Source: JBIOJB01 sp044450465 (GTDB taxonomy: Bacteria; Chloroflexota; Dormibacteria; Dormibacterales; Dormibacteraceae). Taken from it: DNA of 12,393 nucleotides. The first letter of the stretch is position 1, and every line of letters begins with the position of its first letter. The notes below the pieces were generated by a model. The model was not told the origin of the DNA, made no database searches, and saw only the letters and a program-made list of their open reading frames with translations. A program made the position numbers and the translations under genes. The stretch covers positions 1 to 12,393 of the forward strand of contig JBIOJB010000089.1 of NCBI GenBank assembly GCA_044450465.1. Reading direction: 5' to 3'. Below are positions 1 to 8,011 of the stretch, in pieces.

Positions 1-482
1 ATGACCGGGTTGGGAGGTGGCGGCTGGCCGATCCCGAATGAATGCACGCCGCCGTAACCGTCGAGCACATAGCCGCCCGTGCCATCATCGAAGATGACCA
101 CCTTGCGGGCGATGTCCCAGCCCGGCCAGTAGGCGTTGCCCTCGGCCTGGAGGGGCGCCGTGCTGCCGTTGACCCGGAAGGGGTGCAGGCCGCCCCAGCC
201 GTCGAGCACAAAGCCTCCTGTGCCGTCAGGCAGCCAGGCGAAGTCGCGGGCGATGTCCCAGTTGGGCCAGTAGTGGCCAGGGCTGGATTCGCTGATCGCG
301 GGCGAGCCGTAGGAGTGCAGGCCGCCCCAGCCGTCCATCACCAGCCCGGTTTGGGGCGTATTGGCGCCCGGCTGGGCCTTGGCCGCCTGGGCGATCTTCC
401 AGCCCCCCCAGTAGGCGCTGGTGGCCAGGGGCGGGCTGTCGTTGCTGTTGATCCCCCCATAGGCGTCCAGCGTGTAGAGGCC
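1..482 (-). repeat. Tandem 44-47 residue Trp/Gly repeats at the C-terminus of the GH18 lipoprotein
   Basis: Four copies of a unit centred on [YFV]-[VT]-[LM]-D-[GA]-[WY]-G-G-[LIV]-[HN] are visible. Their Asp residues fall at 557, 601, 645 and 692, so the spacing is 44, 44 and 47 residues. Between the centres lies a second conserved block, [AH]YW-x-x-W-[DK]-IA, followed in the last two units by a DGTGG turn. The array is still running at the window edge, so more copies may follow. The regular spacing with aromatic and Gly turns suggests a beta-propeller or similar beta-repeat fold, possibly binding wall or exopolysaccharide. That role is inferred. Confidence 0.8.
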
Positions 483-2135
483 CTTGAAGGAGTGCGAGTA
501 GGTCGCGCCGGCCGTCACCGCGCTGCTCGCCGTGCTCCACGAGCTGACCAGCCCGGCCGTGGTGTGGGCCCGCACCTGGAACTGGTAGGTGTGCCCGGGA
601 TAGCCCTCGACGACCTCGGTCGCCGAAGCGCCCGAAGGCCTGGCCTGGGGCAGCGAGAACCAGCCCTGGTTGGCCGTGCTGTCGGACTGCTGGACGTCGT
701 AATAGGCGACCGAGCAGCTGCCGGCCGAGAGGCTGAGGCTGAACTCCGTGGTCGTCGGGGCGGCCGGTGCGCTGGCAGCGACCGGACACGAGAAGTAGGT
801 GCTGAGCGTCGACCAGAGCTCGGAGCGCCCGGAATCCATCCCCAGTGCCCACATCCCGGTTCCCCGGAGGTCATTGGAGTTGACGAGGTCGTACTTCAGG
901 CCCAAAGACTGTGCATTGTCGTAGTAGAGCTCTTGGGGATAGCCGAGGTTGTCCCCGCAAGGGTCATTCGAGTGGGGGCTCCACCAGGCCGCCCAGGGCG
1001 ATTCGCCCCACGCGTCCCAGCCCTGCGTCAGCGCCGGGTGGGCGCAGGCCAGGTCGGACATCGCCGCAGAGTAGCCCTCGGCGATGGGTTTGGTCCCGAC
1101 CGTTGAGGAGTAGGGCGCCCCGTTCACAGTCGACCATCGATAGCCGTAGTACGGGACCCCCAGGATGATCTTCGAAGCCGGTGCCTTGGTGAGGTACTGG
1201 GCGACGTCGAGCGTGTCGTTGTAGGTCCAGTGGGTCATCGGCGAGTTGGGTCCCGCCTGGCCCGGCATGTTGGAGAAGACCGAGTCGTAGTTCATGATGA
1301 ACATCGCGTCGACCACCGGCGCCAGGTCGCCGATCTTGAAGACACCGAGGTCCCAACTCGCGGATCCCGCGTACGTGTCGATGCTGACTTCGGCCTGAGG
1401 CCACTTCGTATGAACCTGGCTCGACAGCTCCGTCATCAAAGTCGTGATCCCGATCTGTAGGTCGGGAAATAAGGGGTTCTCCACCGCCTCGAAATCCACG
1501 TTCACACCGTCGAGGTTCTTCGACTGGATGGCCGCGATGACGTTGTTGATCAGGACCTGGCGAGCGCCGGTCGCGTCCACCATGTTGATCGACGCATCAT
1601 TGAAGTCCTTGATGGTGACGACCACGCGCGTGCCCGCGCGGTGAGCGTTGTTGATTATGTTTGTAAGATCGGTGCTGTTCCAGCCGTTCCATCCATTTCC
1701 AGACGCCGCAATCGAGCCATCTGAGTTCACGTCGAGCCCGAAATAGGCGATCGTGCTGAGCACGTTGTAATCCCATTCCGAGTTCGTGCCGAGCAGCCAG
1801 TACGGTGCGAATCCGAAGACTTCCCGCTTTTGAGAAGCCGCCGCGGTGATCGCAGAGAGCCCCAGTCCGCTTGCAGCTGTTACGGCTCTTGCCGGTGGAA
1901 TGAGAGGAATCGGGGCAATTGAGCTCTTCGAAAAGCTCAGATGATCCGTTGAATGTTGCTCGTCCTGGATCACGTGTGGCCCGATCGGCGGATCGGGCTG
2001 AACGACCGTCAACGCTCGGGTTGATCCTAAACCTTGCGCCGTGGTCGAGCCGGGCAAGCTTCCGCAGCCTGCGGCGATGAATGCGAGCGCGATGGCCATC
2101 GCGAGGGTGTAGGTCTTAGACACGGCCAGCCACAT
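1..2135 (-). CDS. GH18 glycoside hydrolase lipoprotein, 3' end cut by window edge
   Basis: Open without a stop from ATG 2135 to base 1, about 711 residues, C-terminus missing. The N-terminus is a lipoprotein signal (hydrophobic stretch after Lys7, lipobox ending AAGC, lipid Cys24), so the protein should be anchored outside the cytoplasmic membrane. A linker follows, then a GH18 barrel at about residues 103-447, beginning VFGFAPYW, with the catalytic motif DGVNVDFE (209-216, acid Glu216), the substrate-site strand MNYD (281-284) and GVPYYGYRW. These match the YaaH/spore-cortex-lytic branch of GH18, which cleaves beta-1,4 GlcNAc-type linkages. A fibronectin-III-like domain (about 450-545) and four Trp/Gly-rich repeats (from about 552) follow. 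GTG 2123 or ATG 2099 would also give a working signal peptide, and no strong ribosome binding site chooses between them. It lies 61 bases after the flippase gene, probably in the same operon. Surface glycan trimming is inferred; the true substrate is unknown. Confidence 0.88.
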   Translation of the reverse strand, partial: MWLAVSKTYTLAMAIALAFIAAGCGSLPGSTTAQGLGSTRALTVVQPDPPIGPHVIQDEQHSTDHLSFSKSSIAPIPLIPPARAVTAASGLGLSAITAAASQKREVFGFAPYWLLGTNSEWDYNVLSTIAYFGLDVNSDGSIAASGNGWNGWNSTDLTNIINNAHRAGTRVVVTIKDFNDASINMVDATGARQVLINNVIAAIQSKNLDGVNVDFEAVENPLFPDLQIGITTLMTELSSQVHTKWPQAEVSIDTYAGSASWDLGVFKIGDLAPVVDAMFIMNYDSVFSNMPGQAGPNSPMTHWTYNDTLDVAQYLTKAPASKIILGVPYYGYRWSTVNGAPYSSTVGTKPIAEGYSAAMSDLACAHPALTQGWDAWGESPWAAWWSPHSNDPCGDNLGYPQELYYDNAQSLGLKYDLVNSNDLRGTGMWALGMDSGRSELWSTLSTYFSCPVAASAPAAPTTTEFSLSLSAGSCSVAYYDVQQSDSTANQGWFSLPQARPSGASATEVVEGYPGHTYQFQVRAHTTAGLVSSWSTASSAVTAGATYSHSFKGLYTLDAYGGINSNDSPPLATSAYWGGWKIAQAAKAQPGANTPQTGLVMDGWGGLHSYGSPAISESSPGHYWPNWDIARDFAWLPDGTGGFVLDGWGGLHPFRVNGSTAPLQAEGNAYWPGWDIARKVVIFDDGTGGYVLDGYGGVHSFGIGQPPPPNPV

Positions 2136-2196
2136 GATGCCCAACGGAACCGAGTAATGCAACCTGCGTTGCCACGAACCGCAAGGGGCGTGAAGG

Positions 2197-3717
2197 TCAA
2201 GACGCGCTCGTCGCGTTGCGGAGGATGTACCTGCGCGGCAAGCTCGAGATCGTCTCGCGAAGATCGGGCCCGATCAATAAAAAGGCGCCTGCCATGAAGA
2301 GAATTGAAGCGATCACATAGGAGGCCGCGATCGACAGCGTCGAATACGAGTGGGGCACCACCACGAGCAGCCAGAGCAAGCCATAGGTCAGTAAGGCGAG
2401 CGCGAGCACTCGGCCGACGTGCGTGTACCAGCTCCAGATGCTGATGCCGAGGCATTGGCGGCAGATCTTGGGGATCATGTAGCCGTACAGAAACAGGTAG
2501 TAGACGACCCACGACGATCCGGCGCCGACCAGTCCGAAGAAATAGATGAGAGCGGCCGTGATCGGCAGCACTACGAAGAGGGCCACCACGTTGGCGCGTG
2601 AAGCAATCTGCGGCTTTCCCATCGCGACCGACAGCGTGTAAGGCACGTTGATCGTGGCGCCCATGAAGAAACCGAGGCAGAGCAGAGCGGTGGGCGGCAG
2701 CAGAACCGAAGCGGTTGCCCGGCTGAAGAGGTACGTGTAAAGAGGCATCGCGCCGAAGGTGGCGGCCGCGAAGACCGGGACCAGACCGTATGAGATGAGG
2801 TCCTGCAGCTTGCGGTATTGAAGGAGCAGCGGTCGAGGATCGCCCAGCTGGTGCAGTCGTGAGAACGAAGGGAGGGCGGCTTGCGCGATCGCCGCGGACG
2901 CAAACGAGATGCGCACCACGACCGTCGACGCAAAGCTGTAGTAACCCACGCTGGCCACCGGCAACAGCTTGCTGACCACGATCTTGTCGAACTGGAGCTG
3001 GACCATGTTCAGCACCGACAGGACGCTCATGTGGGCGGTGAAGCGGACGTTCCGCCTGACAACTGAAGAGAAATACCGCGGCACGAGCGAACGCCATCCG
3101 ATCAACCGCGCCGCGACCGAGAAGTACGTCGCGGTGCTCATCACCGCGCTGGCGGCGATCCACCAGACCACAGCGAAGACGTTGCCCCCGAGGGCAAGAA
3201 TCGCGATGATGCCGACCTGCTGGGTGGCCGAGGCTGCGACGTCGATGCCGTTGTTCAGCTCCATTCGCTGGCGACCCTGGAAGATGCTCGAGTAGAGCGC
3301 GCGTGGAAGCATGATCAACGTGGTGATCGCCAGCACGCGAAGCATTGTGGTGCCGGTCCTGGTGTCGATCGTTTTCAGGTTGATCCAGTGCTCGACGAGA
3401 AACGGCGCCGAGAAAAAGACCGCGACGTAGAGCAACGCTCCAAGCCCCCAGTAGAAGACCGACGCGGTACGGATCAGCTGCGTGACGTAATCGAGCTCTG
3501 ACTCGAAGTGTGCGGACACCTCTCGGATGGTTGTCGAAAGCACACCAAGCTCGAGCGCCGTGGTCAGGACCCCGGTCAGCACCTGGGCGAAGAAGATGAT
3601 CCCGAAGGCATCGGCGCCAAGCCGGCTGAAGATGAACTTGACGCCGACGAATCCGAGAGCGAGCACGATGCCCTGCCCCATCAGGTTGTAGAGCACGTTC
3701 TTGTAGAGCCGGCTCAT
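2197..3717 (-). CDS. Wzx-type polysaccharide/oligosaccharide flippase (MOP superfamily)
   Basis: This 506-residue protein is almost entirely hydrophobic helices with short basic loops, the size and pattern of a 12-14 helix MOP/Wzx transporter that flips lipid-linked oligosaccharide from the cytoplasmic to the outer face of the membrane. It begins MSRLYKNVLYNLMGQG, the usual amphipathic start of the family, followed by the FGIIFFAQ region typical of helix 2 and the LELGVLSTTIREVS stretch. The start ATG 3717 shares its A with the TAA stop of the upstream glycosyltransferase gene (TAATG), so translation is likely coupled. A start further upstream (3831) would add 38 non-family residues inside the neighbouring gene and is rejected. 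Its place between glycosyltransferases and a GH18 lipoprotein supports glycan export. The exact substrate cannot be read from the sequence. Confidence 0.9.
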   Translation of the reverse strand: MSRLYKNVLYNLMGQGIVLALGFVGVKFIFSRLGADAFGIIFFAQVLTGVLTTALELGVLSTTIREVSAHFESELDYVTQLIRTASVFYWGLGALLYVAVFFSAPFLVEHWINLKTIDTRTGTTMLRVLAITTLIMLPRALYSSIFQGRQRMELNNGIDVAASATQQVGIIAILALGGNVFAVVWWIAASAVMSTATYFSVAARLIGWRSLVPRYFSSVVRRNVRFTAHMSVLSVLNMVQLQFDKIVVSKLLPVASVGYYSFASTVVVRISFASAAIAQAALPSFSRLHQLGDPRPLLLQYRKLQDLISYGLVPVFAAATFGAMPLYTYLFSRATASVLLPPTALLCLGFFMGATINVPYTLSVAMGKPQIASRANVVALFVVLPITAALIYFFGLVGAGSSWVVYYLFLYGYMIPKICRQCLGISIWSWYTHVGRVLALALLTYGLLWLLVVVPHSYSTLSIAASYVIASILFMAGAFLLIGPDLRETISSLPRRYILRNATSAS

Positions 3718-4634
3718 TACCGCAGCTTCGGGGCGGGAATGTAGGTGTTCCAGGTTAGAAGGACGCGGGACACGAAGATGCGCGCCGAATCGCTGGGGCA
3801 ATGCGCAAGGAGGCGCAGGTAGCGAAGCCACCGCGGAGGTTGCTCATCGATGTGAGGAGCGAACGTCCAGTTTTGGGCTGCGATCAACCGCTGCATCAGC
3901 GCTGGATGGGAGGCCCTGAAGGTCTTCAGGTGACCGAGATCGCGATAGGGGTCCTCCACCTGCAGCTGCTCGGCGGCTGAGACGGCCGCGCCGGCGGCAT
4001 CGCCCTCGTAGAAGCCCTGGATGTGCTGCCGCTTCTCGGACATGACCGCGGGTGGCCGCGACCAACCGTAGTGGTAGACGTGGGCTCCAGAGTCGGCTCG
4101 GATCAGGCGTCGCCGGCGTCCGTTCAGCTCGATCTTGAACCCGGCGGCGTCGCCCACGCTGACGATCCCCATGCCGGTCTTGACAGCCCGCACCTCCCTC
4201 CAGTACCACCTGCACCAGTTGTCCTGGACCGTGCCATATGACCCGTAGAAATGAAGGTAGGAGAAGGAAAGGCCCTCGGTCGGGGCATTGAGGTGCTGCT
4301 CGAGGCGAGCCCGGATGCCGTTGATCTCGTCTTCGTGCAGAAGCTCGTCAGTCTGCAGGTAGAGGGCCCAGTGTCCCGTGCATTGGGCCAGCGCCAGGTT
4401 GGTCTGCTCGGCGAGGACCGCCCCGCCGGCGCGTTTGCTCATATCCCAGGTGGTCCTGAACGGCTTGATCTTCGGATCGCCGATACCGGCGACAAGCTCC
4501 CACGTGGCGTCCTCGCTGTCACCAACCGCAACCACGAGCTCATCGACCAGGGGCAGGAGGGACCGGAGCGACTCTTCGATCGGATAGCCGAGCTTGATCG
4601 CGTTTCGGGCGATTGTGAAGCCGGAGACTTTCAC
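3717..4634 (-). CDS. GT2-like (GT-A fold) glycosyltransferase
   Basis: A soluble 305-residue protein starting MKVSGFTIARN, the usual first strand of a GT-A enzyme. VDELVVAVGDSEDATWE (30-46) looks like the second strand and nucleotide-sugar contact. YLQTDELLHEDE (92-103) occupies the place of the DxD metal site, with Asp96/Glu97 in the 'Q-x-DE' form seen in a subfamily of GT2 proteins of polysaccharide loci. Basic and aromatic motifs follow, including HVYHYGWSRPP (185-195) and KRQHIQGFY. It probably transfers a sugar to the growing lipid-linked glycan in the cytoplasm; donor and acceptor are unknown. The GTG start 4634 shares a G with the TAG stop of the GT-C gene upstream (TAGTG), and its own TAA overlaps the flippase ATG, so the three genes form a tightly coupled run. 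A longer open frame to 4763 encodes only a low-complexity Arg-rich extension inside the previous gene and is not used. Confidence 0.85.
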   Translation of the reverse strand: MKVSGFTIARNAIKLGYPIEESLRSLLPLVDELVVAVGDSEDATWELVAGIGDPKIKPFRTTWDMSKRAGGAVLAEQTNLALAQCTGHWALYLQTDELLHEDEINGIRARLEQHLNAPTEGLSFSYLHFYGSYGTVQDNWCRWYWREVRAVKTGMGIVSVGDAAGFKIELNGRRRRLIRADSGAHVYHYGWSRPPAVMSEKRQHIQGFYEGDAAGAAVSAAEQLQVEDPYRDLGHLKTFRASHPALMQRLIAAQNWTFAPHIDEQPPRWLRYLRLLAHCPSDSARIFVSRVLLTWNTYIPAPKLR

Positions 4635-7078
4635 TAACTGTCCGCGACGGGGTTCAGGTCCACGGAGCGGAACTGCGCCGTGCCCGTCCCGTGTGTCCGC
4701 AAGATCAGTGTGACGGCGGCGGTGCCGGGGGGCGCCTCGAAGGCAAACGCGGCCTTGCTCCACGAGCTCGACTGCAGGGCCTGATAGCCCGCGCCGCTCG
4801 GGAAGGTGGAAGTCCCATGGCCCGATTGATCCAGCGCAATCGCATAGACCCGCTGCCAGCCGCTCAGCGCCTCGTTGCTGTACTCGAACGACACCACGTA
4901 GTCAACGCCCGCCTGGATCTGCCCGGTGAAGGTGGCGTTCTGCTCAGCGTTCACGGCGCCGGGGGCCATGACCAAAGCGTTGCCGTCGACGCGCACCCCA
5001 GGCTGGATCGACCAGCCGGCGCCCGGTGTCGCGCTGGTCGGGTCGGATGCCAGATCAGGTCCCAGCCGTGCCTGACCGCTGAGGAGGTCCATCAGCCTTC
5101 CGACAGCCCGCAGCTGCGGCTCCAACGGCATCTCCCAGGCAAGAAGCTCCCTCGCCTGCTGGGCCGGGGTGAGCCCGCGGTCGGTAGCACGAACCAGGTA
5201 GATCGTCTTGGTGACATCCACAAAGTCGACCTGCTCCGCGCCCGGTGACGAGAGCAGCTGCAGCTGGGCGGCTGATGGAAAGATCACCACGCCCCAGACC
5301 GTGCCGCTCGAGTCGGCAAGAGTAGAGGCGGTGTCACTCGTCAGCTGGGACCCGTCGACGACCGGGAGAGGGGAGTGAAGCTCGTGCAGGTAGTACCCGA
5401 AGGTGATGAGAGACCAGTCCGAATAGTTGCCGACGGGGATCAACATCGAAGCCGCAGGGCTGGACGAGACGATGTGCTCGGCGGCGGAGCGGTAGTCCTC
5501 CTTCGGGATCTGGTAGGAGCTGGCGAGCGCGGGCACCGTCTGGACGAGGAGGAGCGTGGTGATGACGGCGGCCGGAGCGGCCGCCCCCACCCGCATACGT
5601 GGCCACGGCCTGCTGCGCCAGTGCTGGACAGCTCGCAGGATGACAAGCGTGACTCCTTCTACGCCGGCCGCAATCACCAGCATGGCGCTTGGGACCAGGA
5701 AGGCCAGGTAGCGGATGTCGATCGCAACGATCGCCGGGCCGCTTGTCAATCTCAGGACCGCAATGGGAACCAGCAGCGAGCAGAGCAGCAATGCGGACTC
5801 TTCGCGCCGGCCGCGAAACAGCCACACGACGATCGCGAGAAAGCCCAACACGAAAAAAATCAGCATCAAGCCCGAGATGCCAAGCCGTCCCATGACGCTC
5901 AGTACGTCGTCGAGGGTCGGCGGACGGGCCAGGTGAAGCTCTTGCACTGTCACGTCCGGCCGGCTGAGGGCGAGACGCAGGTAGGGCAGCCAGGGGGTGT
6001 AAGCAAGCGCAATGAGCGCGGCCGCGCCGGTAGCCAGCTCGATCCTGCGGGCAAGTTCTGGCCAGGGTCGGAGAAGATCCAGCGCAAGCAGCGCCGCCGC
6101 GACGGCGAGCGCGAGTGCGACGAAGACGAGCGGCACCACATAGCGGAGGGCAAGGCGACCGTCTGGTGAGGCCGACGGGGTCGAGATCACGGCGAGGATG
6201 GCGACGACGAGCACGAGGACCAGTGACGTCGCAGCGGCGAGCTTGACCTGGCGTGAGCTCCTCCGAATCACGACGCCGAAGCCGGCCAGGACCACCGCTG
6301 AAGAGAACACGGCCGCAAGCGCGTAGGCGGGATGCAGCTGGGCGGCGGCCGCGACGGTTCCCCCGCCGACGAATATCGACCTGAGGGTGGATCGCCAGGG
6401 TACAAAGGCTGCCGCCGCGGCCACCGCTACGACGATCGCCGCGCTCACCGCCCTCATCCGGTTGCTGAACCTGCTGAGCAGGTCGAGGCCCAGGAAGAGG
6501 CCGACGTAGACGGCGACCCCGGCGGTCGCGGCGAGGGCGAGGTAATGGTTGTAAAGGTTGAGCGTCGTGAATACGGCGAGTCCCAGCCAGTCGAGCCGCC
6601 GTGAGAATTTGACGGCGGCGTACGCGAAATAGGTCTGCATCGTGGTCAGGAGCATGAACAGCGCGTAGTTCCTGGCTTCCTGCGAGTACCAGACCGCATA
6701 CGGCAGCACGGCCATAAGCAAGGCTGCGATCAGTCCGACTCGTATGCCGAATGCGCGTTTGCCGACCAGGAAAACGGCCAGCACGGTCAGGGTGCCGGCT
6801 ACGGCGGCGGGCAGCCTCAGTACGAATTCGCCGTCGCCCCACGGTCGCAGGATCCACGTGACCAGGTAGAAGAGTGGCGCCTGGTTGACATAGACCGTGG
6901 ACTGCGCGATGACGTCGCCGACTGTGTTGAGGTGGGCCGACTGTGCGGTGACGGTCTCGTCCAACCAGAGACTGCGACCCGTGAGCCTGTAGAACCGGAC
7001 CGCAGCGGCCAGCACGCCGATGGCGATCACCATGCCGGCCGGCCAGTCGAGATGGGTCAGGTTGATGGCCCGACGCAC
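4634..7078 (-). CDS. GT-C membrane glycosyltransferase (GT39/ArnT-like) with C-terminal carbohydrate-binding-like domain
   Basis: 814 residues from GTG 7078. After a short N-terminus comes a first helix (about 14-27), then RFYRLTGRSLWLDE with the paired acidic residues Asp40/Glu41. This 'LWLDE' in the first outer loop is the catalytic signature of GT-C enzymes that use polyprenyl-phosphate sugars outside the membrane. Many further helices follow, plus the motif AVWYSQEARNYA typical of the family. After the membrane part comes an outer region and, at about 687-814, a beta-rich domain (GWSIQPGVRVDGNALVM, GVDYVVSFEYSN, a WSKAAFAFEAP stretch and VTLILRTHGTGTAQFRSVDL) resembling CBM4/9 jelly-roll domains. 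The start is uncertain: GTG 7078 leaves 80 bases after the methyltransferase stop, ATG 7033 would trim the first helix, and a CTG at 7162 would overlap that stop as CTGA. It likely adds sugars to exported glycan. Confidence 0.85.
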   Translation of the reverse strand: MRRAINLTHLDWPAGMVIAIGVLAAAVRFYRLTGRSLWLDETVTAQSAHLNTVGDVIAQSTVYVNQAPLFYLVTWILRPWGDGEFVLRLPAAVAGTLTVLAVFLVGKRAFGIRVGLIAALLMAVLPYAVWYSQEARNYALFMLLTTMQTYFAYAAVKFSRRLDWLGLAVFTTLNLYNHYLALAATAGVAVYVGLFLGLDLLSRFSNRMRAVSAAIVVAVAAAAAFVPWRSTLRSIFVGGGTVAAAAQLHPAYALAAVFSSAVVLAGFGVVIRRSSRQVKLAAATSLVLVLVVAILAVISTPSASPDGRLALRYVVPLVFVALALAVAAALLALDLLRPWPELARRIELATGAAALIALAYTPWLPYLRLALSRPDVTVQELHLARPPTLDDVLSVMGRLGISGLMLIFFVLGFLAIVVWLFRGRREESALLLCSLLVPIAVLRLTSGPAIVAIDIRYLAFLVPSAMLVIAAGVEGVTLVILRAVQHWRSRPWPRMRVGAAAPAAVITTLLLVQTVPALASSYQIPKEDYRSAAEHIVSSSPAASMLIPVGNYSDWSLITFGYYLHELHSPLPVVDGSQLTSDTASTLADSSGTVWGVVIFPSAAQLQLLSSPGAEQVDFVDVTKTIYLVRATDRGLTPAQQARELLAWEMPLEPQLRAVGRLMDLLSGQARLGPDLASDPTSATPGAGWSIQPGVRVDGNALVMAPGAVNAEQNATFTGQIQAGVDYVVSFEYSNEALSGWQRVYAIALDQSGHGTSTFPSGAGYQALQSSSWSKAAFAFEAPPGTAAVTLILRTHGTGTAQFRSVDLNPVADS

Positions 7079-7158
7079 GTCGATGCGTCCGGTGGCGCCA
7101 CGGACTCCGGTCAGCGCGGCTCCGCCGAAACTCGACGCCGGTGGGCTCTGGTCTTCGA

Positions 7159-7986
7159 TCAGCTCGATGTCCGTCCGGAAGCAAGTATCCCGAAGCTGGA
7201 GAACACGTGAAAGCGCTCGCCCAGCGCCTGCAGACGGCGGCTGTACGTCGACCAGTAGGGAATGACGTCGACCTCTGCAAACGACGCTTTCAACAACCTT
7301 ACGATCTGGGCGCTGTCCACCCCGCTGCGAACGACGTGGTAGTCCTCGAAGTCGACCACCTCGGTTGGAGAGTAAACCCCGCGGAGCCGGCGCCAGCGCG
7401 TCTTCAATCCGCGCTTGACGTTTCCCTGCCCGGCGCGCCACGCGAAATAGGAAGCACGTTCGATGAGGTGGTGTCCAGACGGCATGTGGTCGTAACGAAG
7501 TGGGTCCTGGAACGTGATCAGGCATCCACCGGCCGAGACCCGCGCGGCCGAGAGGCTCAACAGCCTCTGGTAGTCGGGGACGTGATGAATCATCGAAACG
7601 TGCGTGATCACGTCGAACGACTCGTCGGTTGAGTTGAGAAATTCGACAGCGTCGGACGTCACGGTCACCGGGCTGAGGCCATAGGGCGCGGCTCGCCTGC
7701 CCAAGCCGCGAAGCATCGACTCCGAAGAATCGACGGCGGTCATGCGAACCTGCCTTTCGAACCAGGGGATCGATGCCAGGCCATTGCCGGCGCCAAGCTC
7801 CAACACCGAAATCGTCCTGGAATCGCGTCCGACGCGCGCGATGGCCGAATCGACGATGGATTTGTAGATGGTGGCAATCGAGGCGTGCTTGAGGTGCGGC
7901 GCTCCGTTTACGTACGCCTTGTCGTCGACGCTGTCATACGCGGCGATGTTGGCATTAAGGGCCGCCGCCCGTTCGTCGCCATCCAT
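7159..7986 (-). CDS. Class I SAM-dependent methyltransferase
   Basis: 275 residues from ATG 7986. Motif I is VLELGAGNG (61-69), the SAM-binding glycine loop. The acidic end of strand 2 is AVDSS (Asp86), and the 'FDVITHVSMIHHVPDY' stretch is motif IV-V of the Methyltransf_11/UbiE-like type. The C-terminal half (PLRYDHMPSGHH to the end) is a lid typical of small-molecule or sugar methyltransferases. It is the first gene of a five-gene minus-strand run with GT-C, GT2-like, flippase and GH18 genes, so methylation of a glycan residue or its precursor is a reasonable inference. Two starts compete. ATG 7986 fits the -10 element at 7997-8002. GTG 8010 has an AGGGG site 8 bases upstream but leaves only one base to the divergent GT4 start and puts its leader inside that gene. 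The upstream ATG 8070 overlaps the GT4 gene further. Confidence 0.85.
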   Translation of the reverse strand: MDGDERAAALNANIAAYDSVDDKAYVNGAPHLKHASIATIYKSIVDSAIARVGRDSRTISVLELGAGNGLASIPWFERQVRMTAVDSSESMLRGLGRRAAPYGLSPVTVTSDAVEFLNSTDESFDVITHVSMIHHVPDYQRLLSLSAARVSAGGCLITFQDPLRYDHMPSGHHLIERASYFAWRAGQGNVKRGLKTRWRRLRGVYSPTEVVDFEDYHVVRSGVDSAQIVRLLKASFAEVDVIPYWSTYSRRLQALGERFHVFSSFGILASGRTSS

Positions 7987-7995
7987 CCGGGCGGG

Positions 7996-8002
7996 TACTG
8001 TA
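7996..8002. promoter_or_regulatory. Putative symmetric bidirectional -10 element (TACTGTA)
   Basis: The near-palindrome TACTGTA carries a TAnnnT hexamer on each strand: TACTGT at 7996-8001 forward and TACAGT at 8002-7997 reverse. The reverse one is preceded by TGA, giving an extended -10 (TGATACAGT). Ten bases separate each hexamer from the proposed start codon on its side, TTG 8012 for the GT4 and ATG 7986 for the methyltransferase. Transcription starting about 7 bases downstream of each would give 5' leaders of only about 3 bases. No convincing -35 box is visible on either strand. The forward hexamer matches TATAAT at only 3 of 6 positions and the reverse at 4 of 6, so this is a prediction from geometry. 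Confidence 0.4.
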
Positions 8003-8011
8003 TCAGACACT

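Noticed and set aside
42..1106. Long open frame on the plus strand (354 codons) opposite the GH18 gene
   Set aside because: It lies antisense to a well-supported GH18/repeat protein. Its translation is Arg/Ala/Gly/Val-rich with no family motif, as expected from the opposite strand of high-G+C coding DNA.
2163..2185. Imperfect hairpin (about 8 pairs with one bulge) in the gap between flippase and GH18 genes, considered as a terminator
   Set aside because: The stem is interrupted, includes a G-U pair and is not followed by a U-tract. It may be incidental; it would only weaken read-through at best.
2027..3163. 378-codon minus-strand open frame spanning the end of the flippase and the start of the GH18 gene
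   Set aside because: The translation is low-complexity and Arg-rich, and both overlapped genes have strong family evidence in other frames.
5334..7280. 648-codon open frame on the minus strand overlapping the GT-C gene
   Set aside because: It is a different frame of the same strand, Arg/Pro/His-rich with no hydrophobic helices or motifs, while the other frame gives a clear GT-C protein.
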